Of a stretch of 64,000 bases of DNA, positions 7,400-16,286 are shown one piece after another. The stretch lies in the NCBI RefSeq assembly GCF_001651035.1, contig NZ_LXRG01000183.1, positions 62,001 to 126,000 on the forward strand. Direction: 5' to 3'. The position numbers and the translations under genes are program-made. How positions within the stretch are numbered: the first letter of the stretch is position 1; each line of letters starts with the position of its first letter. The notes under the pieces are model-generated. The model ran no database searches, was not told the origin of the DNA, and saw nothing but the letters and a program-made list of their open reading frames with translations. The DNA is from Halomonas sp. ALS9 (GTDB taxonomy: Bacteria > Pseudomonadota > Gammaproteobacteria > Pseudomonadales > Halomonadaceae).

Positions 7400-8758
7400 C
7401 TAGCTGGATGCTGGCTCAGGCTCTGACTCATCAAAATCCACTTCCGGCGGTTCACGACGGAAAAAGCGGGTCAAATAGGCCAGTTGGGCGAGCCCGATGG
7501 AAAGCCAGATCAAGCCAAGAATAAAGGCGTTGACGTCCAGTTTACTCATCAGCCAAAGGTTAACCAGGGCGCCGATGAGCGGCACTAGCATCCCTCTAAT
7601 CACACCATACTGGCGCCTTGCATCGGCGTCTTTGCTGACCAGAAAGATCACTGACAGGTTCACCATCGTGAAGGCGATAAAGGCACCGAAATTGATAAAC
7701 GAGGCAGCCGATAATACATCGAGGAACAAGGCGATAACACCGATAGCGCCCGTGAGCACGATGTTGAACACCGGCGTATGAAAGCGTGAATGCAGCGCAC
7801 CAAACAGCTTAGGCGGCAGTACCGCATCCCGCCCCATGGCAAACAGCAGCCGAGAGGCACTGGCTTGTGCAGCCAGGCCAGAGGTGAACTGGGCGAGCAC
7901 CATACCGGCCAGAAAAATAGCCCCGAAGAGATCGGCACCGATCGTCGTGGCAATTTCAAAGGCGGCGGAGTCGGAATTTACAAAACTGCTGCCAGGATGC
8001 ACCAGTTGGGTTGTGTAACCCACCAACACGTATATACCGCCGCCGATCAGCGCGGTGAGCATAATGGCCTTGGGAATATTGCGCTTTGGATCGATGGTTT
8101 CTTCGGTCAGCGTAGTGACGGCGTCGAAGCCTAGAAACGAGTAAGCGGCCACCGCGGCGCCTGCGGCAATCGCGGTAAAGCCAGCCTCTTCACCCAAGAA
8201 TGGCCCCAAGCTAAAAAGCGCGTCGCTGCCGCCGGTCGCAAAGACATGACGCACCGACAGCAGCACGAAAAAAGCGATCACCAAGATCTGAAACACCATC
8301 AGCAACGAGTTCACTTTAGACGCCAGCTTGATGCCGTAGATATTCAGGAACGTCGTAATCCCAATGAAGCCGAGCAGGAATATCCAGCTTGGCACGTCAG
8401 GAAAGCGCGCGTTCAAATAAGCAGCGCCGATCAGCCAGATCACCATGGGCAGGAAGAAGTAATCCAGCAGCACGCTCCACCCCACCATAAAGCCGACCCG
8501 TGAGTCGATGGCTCTGCGGGCGTAGGTATACGCAGAGCCTGATACTGGATAGGTACGCGCCATAATGCCGTAGCTGTAGGCCGTGAATAGCATGGCTGCG
8601 GTAGTGATGAGATAAGCAGTGGGCACGGCGCCATTGCTCGTGCTGGCAATGACCCCGAAGGTGCCCAGCACGATCAATGGCGTCATATAGGCGAGGCCAA
8701 ACAGCACCACCGCTTTGAGTGATAGGGTTCTTTCCAGTTTGATATTGTTATCCGTCAT
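7400..8758 (-). CDS. APC family amino acid/amine permease
   Basis: A 452-residue inner-membrane transporter of the amino acid-polyamine-organocation superfamily with about 12 hydrophobic segments. The first helix region LKAVVLFGLAYMTPLIVLGTF and the following TAYLITTAAMLFTAYSY are typical of the family. The ATG at 8758 has GGAG six bases upstream; an in-frame start at 8812 would add 18 unlikely residues. The gene heads an apparent two-gene operon with the amidase, suggesting uptake followed by hydrolysis of one compound class, with divergent LuxR-type control. Confidence 0.88.
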   Translation of the reverse strand: MTDNNIKLERTLSLKAVVLFGLAYMTPLIVLGTFGVIASTSNGAVPTAYLITTAAMLFTAYSYGIMARTYPVSGSAYTYARRAIDSRVGFMVGWSVLLDYFFLPMVIWLIGAAYLNARFPDVPSWIFLLGFIGITTFLNIYGIKLASKVNSLLMVFQILVIAFFVLLSVRHVFATGGSDALFSLGPFLGEEAGFTAIAAGAAVAAYSFLGFDAVTTLTEETIDPKRNIPKAIMLTALIGGGIYVLVGYTTQLVHPGSSFVNSDSAAFEIATTIGADLFGAIFLAGMVLAQFTSGLAAQASASRLLFAMGRDAVLPPKLFGALHSRFHTPVFNIVLTGAIGVIALFLDVLSAASFINFGAFIAFTMVNLSVIFLVSKDADARRQYGVIRGMLVPLIGALVNLWLMSKLDVNAFILGLIWLSIGLAQLAYLTRFFRREPPEVDFDESEPEPASS

Positions 8759-9023
8759 GATCCATCTCCAGGCAACGTTGCAACCGACACCGGACAATCG
8801 CCCTGTCGGCACAAAACGACGAAGTGGTTAACCAGGCCAGCCATTGAGGCTTGGCCCGCTTGAGCTCTCTTCTTCTAATGGGCGGTCTGGCCCCGCAGTT
8901 GCTGATATTGTTGCTGTCCAGCTAGACTGCGATGAGAGGCCGCCGACCGTCTTAGCACGTTATTGGCAGCCCATTCGATCGTATATAACCCCAGCGTGGT
9001 ATGGTTTTGCAGATGTGGACCTG

Positions 9024-9830
9024 GTGACACATAACGAATATGACCAGTTGCTGGCCAATGCCATCATGGCGTTGGCAACGCCTGAGTTACCTCAGCACTT
9101 CTCCAGATTGGTGAAGTGTCTGGCATCATTCGATAACTTGATCATCATCGCTTACCACGGCGAATACCGACCAGCGGTGCTCTACCGTGAGTACACGGAT
9201 CCTGTCGTGTACTTACCGATGGATAACCAATACCTGGGAGGGGATTACCTGCTGGATCCTTTTTACCGTGAGCACCTCAGGGGTGGCGTGCAGGGCATAC
9301 GTCGATTGGTGGATGTGGCACCTGACCACTTTAAACGTACGCATTACTATAAGAATTACTACCAGCAGACAACGCTTCTGGACGAGGTGGCAGTGTTTGC
9401 TCAAATCACTGAGGATGTTACGCTAACCGCCTGTTTTGGCAGAGACCGCTCAAGTGGAGAACCTTTTAATAGGCACGAGCTTGGGACGTTACAACAGTAT
9501 GCAATGACCCTGAGTACCCTACTGGAAAAGCACTGGCAAGAGTACCGCTTTGAGGGTGTGATTGAAGCGGCGCCAGCGCCTCTAGAAGAGCGCTTGCGCG
9601 AAACATTAAATCAACAACACAACATCCGACTGAGTCCCCGCCAAGCAGAAGTAGCCCTATTTATTCTGAGAGGCCACTCATCGCTTTCCATCAGTCTGCA
9701 CCTGAATGTCAGCCTGCAAACTGTTAAAGTATTTCGGCGCCAGCTCTATGCTAAGTGCTGTATTTCGTCCCAGGCGGAACTCTTCGCACTACTAATGCCG
9801 CTGTTCGCTCAGTTAACTGGGCATAAATGA
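9024..9830 (+). CDS. LuxR family transcriptional regulator
   Basis: A DNA-binding regulator with a C-terminal LuxR helix-turn-helix: LSPRQAEVALFILRGHSSLSISLHLNVSLQTVKVFRRQLYAKCCISSQAELFALL. The N-terminal 180 residues have no recognised ligand domain. The start is uncertain: GTG at 9024 (268 residues) is used here, ATG at 9066 gives 254, and the frame is open back to a TTG at 8844 (328). It is divergent from the permease-amidase pair and likely controls it. Confidence 0.85.
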   Translation: MTHNEYDQLLANAIMALATPELPQHFSRLVKCLASFDNLIIIAYHGEYRPAVLYREYTDPVVYLPMDNQYLGGDYLLDPFYREHLRGGVQGIRRLVDVAPDHFKRTHYYKNYYQQTTLLDEVAVFAQITEDVTLTACFGRDRSSGEPFNRHELGTLQQYAMTLSTLLEKHWQEYRFEGVIEAAPAPLEERLRETLNQQHNIRLSPRQAEVALFILRGHSSLSISLHLNVSLQTVKVFRRQLYAKCCISSQAELFALLMPLFAQLTGHK

Positions 9831-9870
9831 GATATAACCGATGCGACGCTACCAGCTATCATCTAACAGC

Positions 9871-10464
9871 TCAATTAAGCTGCTTTAGCTTCTGCTGATC
9901 ATCTTCGATGACTTTGAAGTCACCATGTCTTAGGTCTAGCACATAACTATCTCGGGCATTGCCCTGCTGATCGTTAGTGCGCTGTAAATACGCGTGGAGA
10001 TTTTCAGGCTTACACATCTGTTTTATTTTATGGATGGTGGCCGCCCAAATGCCTTCCATTTCGTTAACTTCTGTTGTTTTCCCATAACCACTCACCATCT
10101 TTACCGCCATCCAGTTCACATGATAAAGAACGATGATGCCGGGATATAACTGGAAGTACCTATCTACATCGATTTTGTTTAACGTCACCGCGTACTGAGG
10201 ATTGACGCCATATTTGCGTGATTGGAAAAACGGCGTTGTTTGGCTTTTAAGGTCAACGTACCTGCCTGATTCAGTATGAATAAAATCCGGCACTGTTGGG
10301 TCACGTAACTTTTCCTCATTGAGCCTCAAGCCCAATTTTTCACCATACAACGCTAGAAAACGCGTTTCTAAACGCTCTCCGTCTTTACACCACTCCTGCT
10401 TTTTTTGTAAATCGTTGTGGATAAGTTCATTGCCATCTTTGTCATAAAGCGTATAGGTGGCCAT
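9871..10464 (-). CDS. Hypothetical protein with PD-(D/E)xK nuclease-like motif
   Basis: A 197-residue soluble protein I cannot place in a named family. A conserved-looking core has E33 in RLETRFL, P59-D60 in TVPDFI and D71-L-K73 in RYVDLKSQ. That order matches E...PD...DxK of restriction-like endonucleases. It stands alone, convergent with the LuxR gene and upstream of the zinT terminator. Codon and base composition are somewhat AT-richer than its neighbours. Nuclease activity is an inference from motif spacing. Confidence 0.6.
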   Translation of the reverse strand: MATYTLYDKDGNELIHNDLQKKQEWCKDGERLETRFLALYGEKLGLRLNEEKLRDPTVPDFIHTESGRYVDLKSQTTPFFQSRKYGVNPQYAVTLNKIDVDRYFQLYPGIIVLYHVNWMAVKMVSGYGKTTEVNEMEGIWAATIHKIKQMCKPENLHAYLQRTNDQQGNARDSYVLDLRHGDFKVIEDDQQKLKQLN

Positions 10465-10652
10465 ACCCGCTCCTATATTCCCGTCACTTTACTATCGGGC
10501 AGCTTCTTGGCCCTCCCCTGCTCAGAGCACCAGGCGCCACCTCTAAATTAATTTAGAAATACAACCATATCTGCTGAAATGAGGCAACAGTGATATATAA
10601 ATTATATTTAGTCAGCAGGCCGTGCAGGAAGGTTTTAGCGTTAGAAGTGGTG

Positions 10653-10689
10653 CAAAAAACAAAGCGCTGGCATATAGCCAGCGCTTTGT
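10653..10689 (-). terminator. Rho-independent terminator of zinT
   Basis: A 13-bp perfect stem (ACAAAGCGCTGGC with GCCAGCGCTTTGT) around ATATA, followed on the minus strand by TTTTTT. It lies about 65 bases past the zinT stop. Confidence 0.9.
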
Positions 10690-10752
10690 AACCTACGTTT
10701 ACAGAGGGACGCGAACGCAGGTGGAGGTGCTTTTCGTGTCAACCGATGCGGC

Positions 10753-11448
<696 letters not shown>

Positions 11449-11498
11449 ATTCGATCTCTCCTTTTAGCGATTGCAAAACAATGCATCTTCGCCATAAA

Positions 11499-11513
11499 GA
11501 TATATTATAACAT
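11499..11513 (-). promoter_or_regulatory. Putative Zur box upstream of zinT
   Basis: GATATATTATAACAT matches the known Zur core GTTATANTATAACAT at all but one position of the palindrome. It lies 51 bp before the zinT start codon, a position where Zur would block the promoter when zinc is plentiful. Confidence 0.7.
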
Positions 11514-11604
11514 AACATCAATCAAACCCATTCATACATCAGCTTGGCTCCAGGGCAAAGAAGGTACGTCTAAAGGGAAGAAAAAATTTAACAGGCACAA
11601 ACGC

Positions 11605-11632
11605 ATCGGGCCCCGCCTAAGCGGGGCCCGAT
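11605..11632 (-). terminator. Terminator-like hairpin downstream of the cold-shock gene
   Basis: A 12-bp perfect GC-rich stem ATCGGGCCCCGC/GCGGGGCCCGAT with a four-base loop. The T run on the minus strand comes about 20 bases later rather than directly, so termination efficiency is uncertain. Confidence 0.65.
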
Positions 11633-11674
11633 CATCGAATCTAAAAGATTCGAGAACTTAAATGATCGCTAGGA

Positions 11675-11881
11675 TCAAGAAAGAAGCTTAATGTTTGAAG
11701 CTTGAAGGCCTTTCTGACCTTGGGTAACGTCAAAAGAGACGTTAGCGCCTTCAGGCAGAGTCTTAAAGCCATCAGACTGAATTTCAGAAAAATGAGCAAA
11801 AACGTCGTCGCTGCCGTCAGAAGGAGCGATAAAGCCAAAGCCTTTAGAATCGTTGAACCACTTAACTGTGCCAGTTGCCAT
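11675..11881 (-). CDS. Cold-shock protein, CspA family
   Basis: A 68-residue single OB-fold nucleic-acid-binding protein. Both RNA-binding motifs are intact: KGFGFI (RNP1) at about 13-18 and VFAHF (RNP2) at about 27-31. Such proteins melt RNA structure and bind single-stranded DNA. The gene stands alone with a terminator-like hairpin after it and a long gene-free upstream region. That is consistent with the long 5' leader found on many csp mRNAs. Which csp paralogue it is cannot be told. Confidence 0.96.
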   Translation of the reverse strand: MATGTVKWFNDSKGFGFIAPSDGSDDVFAHFSEIQSDGFKTLPEGANVSFDVTQGQKGLQASNIKLLS

Positions 11882-12249
11882 GATATTAAATCCTTTTCGC
11901 GAGTTGCGAATTGTAAAATCCTGGTATTACCCAGATAAATAGTGAGTAGAACAAGGAATACAATTACAGACTACCGAAAGAATTCGAATGTTTCTGGAAC
12001 CATGCTTGCTTGCTAACTTACTAACTGCGGACATCTTGCCACGTAGTTGGCAGCAGGTCAAAGCCTTTGTGCTTTTTATTTTGTTGTTCTGCCTCTTATA
12101 GCCGTTTTAAAACCGCGCAAATTATTAAAAAAAGCCGTAATCTTGCTGCTGAGCTGGACACCACTAATTCGACCGTCTAGCGCGCTTGGCTTGCCCTGTG
12201 AATCCCGCGTTATTCGCGGCCTGGCGAGCTCTTTGGAAGAGGCTTTAAC
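11882..12249. other. Gene-free region between csp and the Ca2+/Na+ antiporter
   Basis: Holds the divergent upstream regions of the cold-shock gene (minus) and the antiporter (plus). The csp-proximal part is AT-rich, as expected for a structured csp leader. No conserved ORF; an 81-codon frame at 12047-12292 overlaps the antiporter start and has no recognisable content. Confidence 0.5.
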
Positions 12250-13206
12250 ATGCTATATGGACTTAGTTTGTTGGCGGGTATTGCCCTGTTAACACTCGGT
12301 GGAGAGTCGCTTATCCGCGGCGCCGTGGCTGGCGCGCGAAGAGTCGGGGTTTCGCCACTACTAACAGGGCTCGTAGTGGTGGGGTTTGGCACCTCGGCCC
12401 CTGAACTTGTCGTTTCGATTGATGCCGCGATGAACCAGCAGCCTGACATTGCGGTTGGCAACATTGTAGGTAGTAATATCGGCAATATCTTATTGATTTT
12501 GGGCATGTGCGCCATTATTAGCCCAATGGTGGTTCAACCATTAGCGCTGCGCCGTGATGGTTTGGTGGTGGTACTCGCGAGCCTGCTGTTTATTGGGCTT
12601 TCGTTTAACGGCGCTTTAGGGCGCGCAGATGCCGGGATTTTACTAGCAGGGCTCGTTGCCTACCTTGTTTGGGCTTACATCAGTGAAAGCCGCCATCACG
12701 TTCCCGCCGCGGATATGCACGCCGCGGAAGCGGATGAAATGACCAAACTACCCACCACAGGGTGGATGATTGCCGTGGCACTAGTGGTCGGTTTGGGCAT
12801 GCTTATTGGTGGTTCGCAGCTGCTGCTCTTTGGCGCCATTGGCATAGCGCAGGCAATGGGGATTTCCGAAGCGGTGATTGGCTTAACCATTGTTGCTGTG
12901 GGTACGTCGCTGCCTGAGATGGCCGTATCGGTAATCGCGGCCATACGCCGCCATGCTGATGTGGCGGTGGGCAACATTCTTGGCAGCAATATTTTTAACC
13001 TGCTGGGTATTTTGGGCATCTCTGCCTTCTTGCAACCACTGCCGTTGGTCGAGCGGGTCGTCATATTTGATCAGTGGATAATGCTAGGCGCAGCCGGTGT
13101 GCTGGTACTGTTCCTGTATACCGGCATGCGCTTATCACGTTGGGAGGGTGCCGCATTACTCGCAGGTTATGGGGCTTATATAGCGTTAAGCTTTACGATT
13201 TTTTGA
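12250..13206 (+). CDS. Calcium/sodium antiporter, YrbG type (CaCA family)
   Basis: A 318-residue inner-membrane exchanger with ten hydrophobic segments in two homologous halves. Each half carries the alpha-repeat signature: VGFGTSAPELVVSI with GNIVGSNIGNILLILG, and VAVGTSLPEMAVSV with GNILGSNIFNLLGILG. Family members exchange Ca2+ for Na+ or K+. The ATG has AGAGG about ten bases upstream. It is a single gene between csp and a convergent TAXI binding-protein gene. Confidence 0.92.
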   Translation: MLYGLSLLAGIALLTLGGESLIRGAVAGARRVGVSPLLTGLVVVGFGTSAPELVVSIDAAMNQQPDIAVGNIVGSNIGNILLILGMCAIISPMVVQPLALRRDGLVVVLASLLFIGLSFNGALGRADAGILLAGLVAYLVWAYISESRHHVPAADMHAAEADEMTKLPTTGWMIAVALVVGLGMLIGGSQLLLFGAIGIAQAMGISEAVIGLTIVAVGTSLPEMAVSVIAAIRRHADVAVGNILGSNIFNLLGILGISAFLQPLPLVERVVIFDQWIMLGAAGVLVLFLYTGMRLSRWEGAALLAGYGAYIALSFTIF

Positions 13207-13273
13207 CGTTAATGGCTCTGGTAGCTCTTGGGGGCGAGCGTGCCACCTGACATAGAAGCGGTGGAGCAATAAG

Positions 13274-14254
13274 CTAACGCAAAGCGTCAGACACCTCGAA
13301 ACCCGCTTCTTGATAGTAACGCTGCGCTCCTGGGTGGAGCAGCCCGGTCATGTTTGCCAACATATCGGGAGTGATACTGCTCCACCACGCAGCGGCTTCC
13401 GCCATTCCATCCAGGCTTTCCCAAAACGTTTTGGTTATCGTATAGGCAGTTTCGTCATCCATCGCCGTGGTGGTGTAGGCCATCACAGGGAGCGAAGTTG
13501 TTTGGACATCGTTGTTAACACCAGGGTAAGTGCCGCCGGGTATCGTTTGGCGTGAAGCCCCGGTTTGCTCGACTTGTTCGTTGGTCAGGCTGACCAACGA
13601 GATAGGCAAACTGCCAGCCGCCTCAATCACACCGGGAGAGGGATAGGCACTCGCGGTAACAAAGCCATCAATCTGGCCGCTTTTAATCGCATCGGGGCCG
13701 CTGTTAATAGCCGCATCAGCAATTCGGACGCTATCGTCCAGGTCAAACAACGCTAAGTAGCGAGCTGCCTCTCGAGCACTGAAAGTGCCTCGTCCAATCA
13801 GTATATGCTTGCCTTCGAGCGCGGAAAAATCAATGTCGCCGTTATCGCCTGCAAGCACAAAGTGCATGGTCATAGGAGGCAACGGCAATAAACCACGGAT
13901 CTCTTGGAAACGAAGATGCGGGCGCTCGGCAAAAGCCCCCTCACCGGCCATAGCCTGCTCAATTAAAACTGACGGCGAGGTGAACACGTAATTGCCTTGG
14001 CGTGCCAATACTTCCATAACGTTTTGCACAGACCCCTGGCTCTCTTCCGAAGCAAAAATAATGGCGTCATCAGTCCCTTTGCGGACGACCTCAGCAAGCT
14101 CTAAGCCCATAAGGTAGTAGGACGTACCCGCCGCAGCAGATTTATAAGTTACACGGGTTTCAGCATGCGCGGAGAAAGCGAGGCTTGCCAGCGCTAGCGT
14201 CGCTACCGAAACGCCAAGCGTGTGGCGTAGGAAGCAGAAGGGGTTGCGCATCAT
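13274..14254 (-). CDS. TAXI family TRAP transporter solute-binding protein
   Basis: A 326-residue periplasmic binding protein. A signal peptide with core LGVSVATLALASLAFSAHA is followed by the TAXI-type start ETRVTYKSAAAGTSYYLMG. TAXI proteins deliver substrates (often carboxylates such as glutamate or 2-oxoglutarate) to fused TRAP membrane subunits. The ATG at 14254 has AAGGA seven bases upstream; the ATG at 14290 would add 12 residues. No TRAP membrane subunit gene lies next to it, so the partner must be elsewhere. Confidence 0.88.
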   Translation of the reverse strand: MMRNPFCFLRHTLGVSVATLALASLAFSAHAETRVTYKSAAAGTSYYLMGLELAEVVRKGTDDAIIFASEESQGSVQNVMEVLARQGNYVFTSPSVLIEQAMAGEGAFAERPHLRFQEIRGLLPLPPMTMHFVLAGDNGDIDFSALEGKHILIGRGTFSAREAARYLALFDLDDSVRIADAAINSGPDAIKSGQIDGFVTASAYPSPGVIEAAGSLPISLVSLTNEQVEQTGASRQTIPGGTYPGVNNDVQTTSLPVMAYTTTAMDDETAYTITKTFWESLDGMAEAAAWWSSITPDMLANMTGLLHPGAQRYYQEAGFEVSDALR

Positions 14255-14704
14255 GTTATTCCTTAGCGTAAATCGGCCTTGTTTTATCATCGCTAGCTGT
14301 TTTGGCTATTGACCAAGCTGAGAGTATGGCACTTTTCAACATAACACGACGGCGCTCAGCCAGGCACTCTTCACGGCTCGCCCTGCTTTTTGGTCATCAG
14401 GGCCGCACTGAGAGTTTTTTGCTTGAAACTTAAAATTAGCTATTAACGATATAAAATATGGGTAACATTCAAGAATGCTATTCATCGATAGTATAATACT
14501 TGCCTATTTATTCGCTCTAGGTAACAACTAATATGGCTATCGTTACTATTACCTAAAAGATTAATTTCCTAAAAAAAGATGCTATTACCTTAAGAAAATC
14601 TACTATCGTTCGTTTTTATAAGGTATTGCGACGCAATATAAACTGATAAAATAGGGTTGCTTTTATACCACTCCTGACAACTTGACCATGAGGAAGAACG
14701 TCAC
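14255..14704. other. AT-rich divergent control region of the TAXI gene and nhaD
   Basis: No gene. The half nearest nhaD is strongly AT-rich and repeats the words CTATTACCT (around 14545 and 14583) and CTATCGTT (around 14532 and 14602). A possible promoter is TTGCGA (14626-14631) with TAAAAT (14647-14652), but the 15-base spacer is short. AGGAAG precedes the nhaD ATG. Confidence 0.4.
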
Positions 14705-16183
14705 ATGCCTACGTTGTGCCAACCCTCTTGCCAGCCTCGATTATATCGTCGCTGGCTTTTTTTGTTAGCGGCCTTACTATTAGGCGTTAGTCCCAGTGCT
14801 TTTGCCGTGACCGGTGAATTAGATCTAACCACCTCTGCGGTTGGCTTTTTTGCTGTTGCGATTTTCGTCCTGGCCTATGCGCTCGTCATGGCGGAAGAAA
14901 AGATCCACATGCGCAAGTCTAAGCCGGTATTAGTGGCGGCCGGTATCATCTGGAGCCTCATCGGCTGGGTGTATGTCCAAAACGGCATGTCGGACGCGTC
15001 TGAGTACGCTTTCCGCGTTACGCTTTTGGAGTTCACCGAGCTGATGCTGTTCTTGCTGGTGGCCATGACCTACATCAACGCCATGGAAGAGCGCCGCGTT
15101 TTCGATGCCCTTCGTTCCTGGATGCTGCGCAAGGGCTTCAACTACCGGACGCTGTTTTGGCTGACCGGCGGCCTTGCCTTTGTACTCTCGCCGATTGCCG
15201 ACAACCTTACCACTGCCCTGCTGATGTGCGCCGTGGTAACCAAAGTGGCCGAAGGAGACAGGCGTTATATTAACTTAGCCTGTATCAATATCGTCGTGGC
15301 CGCTAACGCAGGGGGCGCGTTTAGCCCTTTTGGCGACATTACCACCCTAATGGTATGGCAAGCAGGCATGGTGGAGTTTCAGGAATTCTTCATTCTATTC
15401 TTCCCCGCTCTGGTCAACTTCTTGATTCCAGCATGCATCATGAGCCTGTTTATCAAGGATGAAAAACCCTCCAGCGTTTATGAAGATGTGTGGTTGAAGC
15501 GTGGCGCCCGGCGCATTGTATTGCTGTTCCTATTAACGATTGTTACCGCCGTGTTGTGCCACGTTGTGCTCCACCTACCCCCGGTGTTAGGCATGATGAC
15601 CGGCCTGGGCTACTTGCAGTTCTTTGGTTACTACCTGCGCCGCAGCCTGCCCCGCTCCTTGGAGCGCAAGCGCGAGCGCTACAGCCGCCGTGGCGACAAC
15701 AAGAAGCTAGAGCAGTTGGGTGGCGTGGTGCCGTTCGATGTTTTCAACCGCGTAGCGCGAGCTGAGTGGGACACACTACTGTTCTTCTACGGGGTGGTGA
15801 TGTGTGTTGGCGGCCTTGGTTTTATGGGCTATCTTGGTTTGCTGTCAGAAGCGCTGTATACCGGTTGGAACGCTACGGCTGCCAACATTACGCTTGGTGT
15901 GGTCTCGGCGGTTGTAGATAACATTCCGGTGATGTTTGCGGTGCTGACCATGGAGCCGGATATGTCCCATGGCCAATGGCTGCTGATTACCCTAACCGCG
16001 GGCGTCGGGGGCAGTTTGCTATCGATTGGCTCTGCGGCCGGCGTGGCAGTGATGGGTCAGGCCAGGGGTTCCTATACGTTTATGGGCCACTTGCGCTGGT
16101 CGCCAGTTATCTTACTCGGCTACATCGCCAGCATTTTGGTGCATATGTGGCTTAACGCAGAGAGCTTTGCCCTGTTTAGTTAA
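14705..16183 (+). CDS. nhaD: Na+/H+ antiporter NhaD
   Basis: A 492-residue inner-membrane antiporter of the ion transporter (ArsB/NhaD) superfamily that expels Na+ (and Li+) in exchange for H+. This is central to salt and alkali tolerance. An N-terminal signal-like helix ends in SPSAFAVTGELDLTTS. Family motifs include LSPIADNLTTALLM, NAGGAFSPFGDITTLMVWQ and GVVSAVVDNIPVMFAVL. NhaD is well known from halophilic and alkaliphilic gammaproteobacteria. The gene is monocistronic with its own terminator. Confidence 0.95.
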   Translation: MPTLCQPSCQPRLYRRWLFLLAALLLGVSPSAFAVTGELDLTTSAVGFFAVAIFVLAYALVMAEEKIHMRKSKPVLVAAGIIWSLIGWVYVQNGMSDASEYAFRVTLLEFTELMLFLLVAMTYINAMEERRVFDALRSWMLRKGFNYRTLFWLTGGLAFVLSPIADNLTTALLMCAVVTKVAEGDRRYINLACINIVVAANAGGAFSPFGDITTLMVWQAGMVEFQEFFILFFPALVNFLIPACIMSLFIKDEKPSSVYEDVWLKRGARRIVLLFLLTIVTAVLCHVVLHLPPVLGMMTGLGYLQFFGYYLRRSLPRSLERKRERYSRRGDNKKLEQLGGVVPFDVFNRVARAEWDTLLFFYGVVMCVGGLGFMGYLGLLSEALYTGWNATAANITLGVVSAVVDNIPVMFAVLTMEPDMSHGQWLLITLTAGVGGSLLSIGSAAGVAVMGQARGSYTFMGHLRWSPVILLGYIASILVHMWLNAESFALFS

Positions 16184-16239
16184 GCACAGCTCAGCTAAGA
16201 ACAGTTCAGTTAAAAACAGCACTTAATTAGCAGCACACT

Positions 16240-16275
16240 TAACCCCCTTTTTCACCTAGCTGGAAAGGGGGTTTT
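16240..16275 (+). terminator. Rho-independent terminator of nhaD
   Basis: Stem AACCCCCTTT/AAAGGGGGTT with a loop of about 13 bases and a T run, 57 bases past the nhaD stop. It also separates nhaD from the convergent GGDEF-EAL gene. Confidence 0.85.
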
Positions 16276-16286
16276 GCTATAAGCGC

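Noticed and set aside
12047..12292. 81-codon plus-strand frame before the Ca2+/Na+ antiporter
   Set aside because: Overlaps the antiporter start in another frame and has no family-like content.
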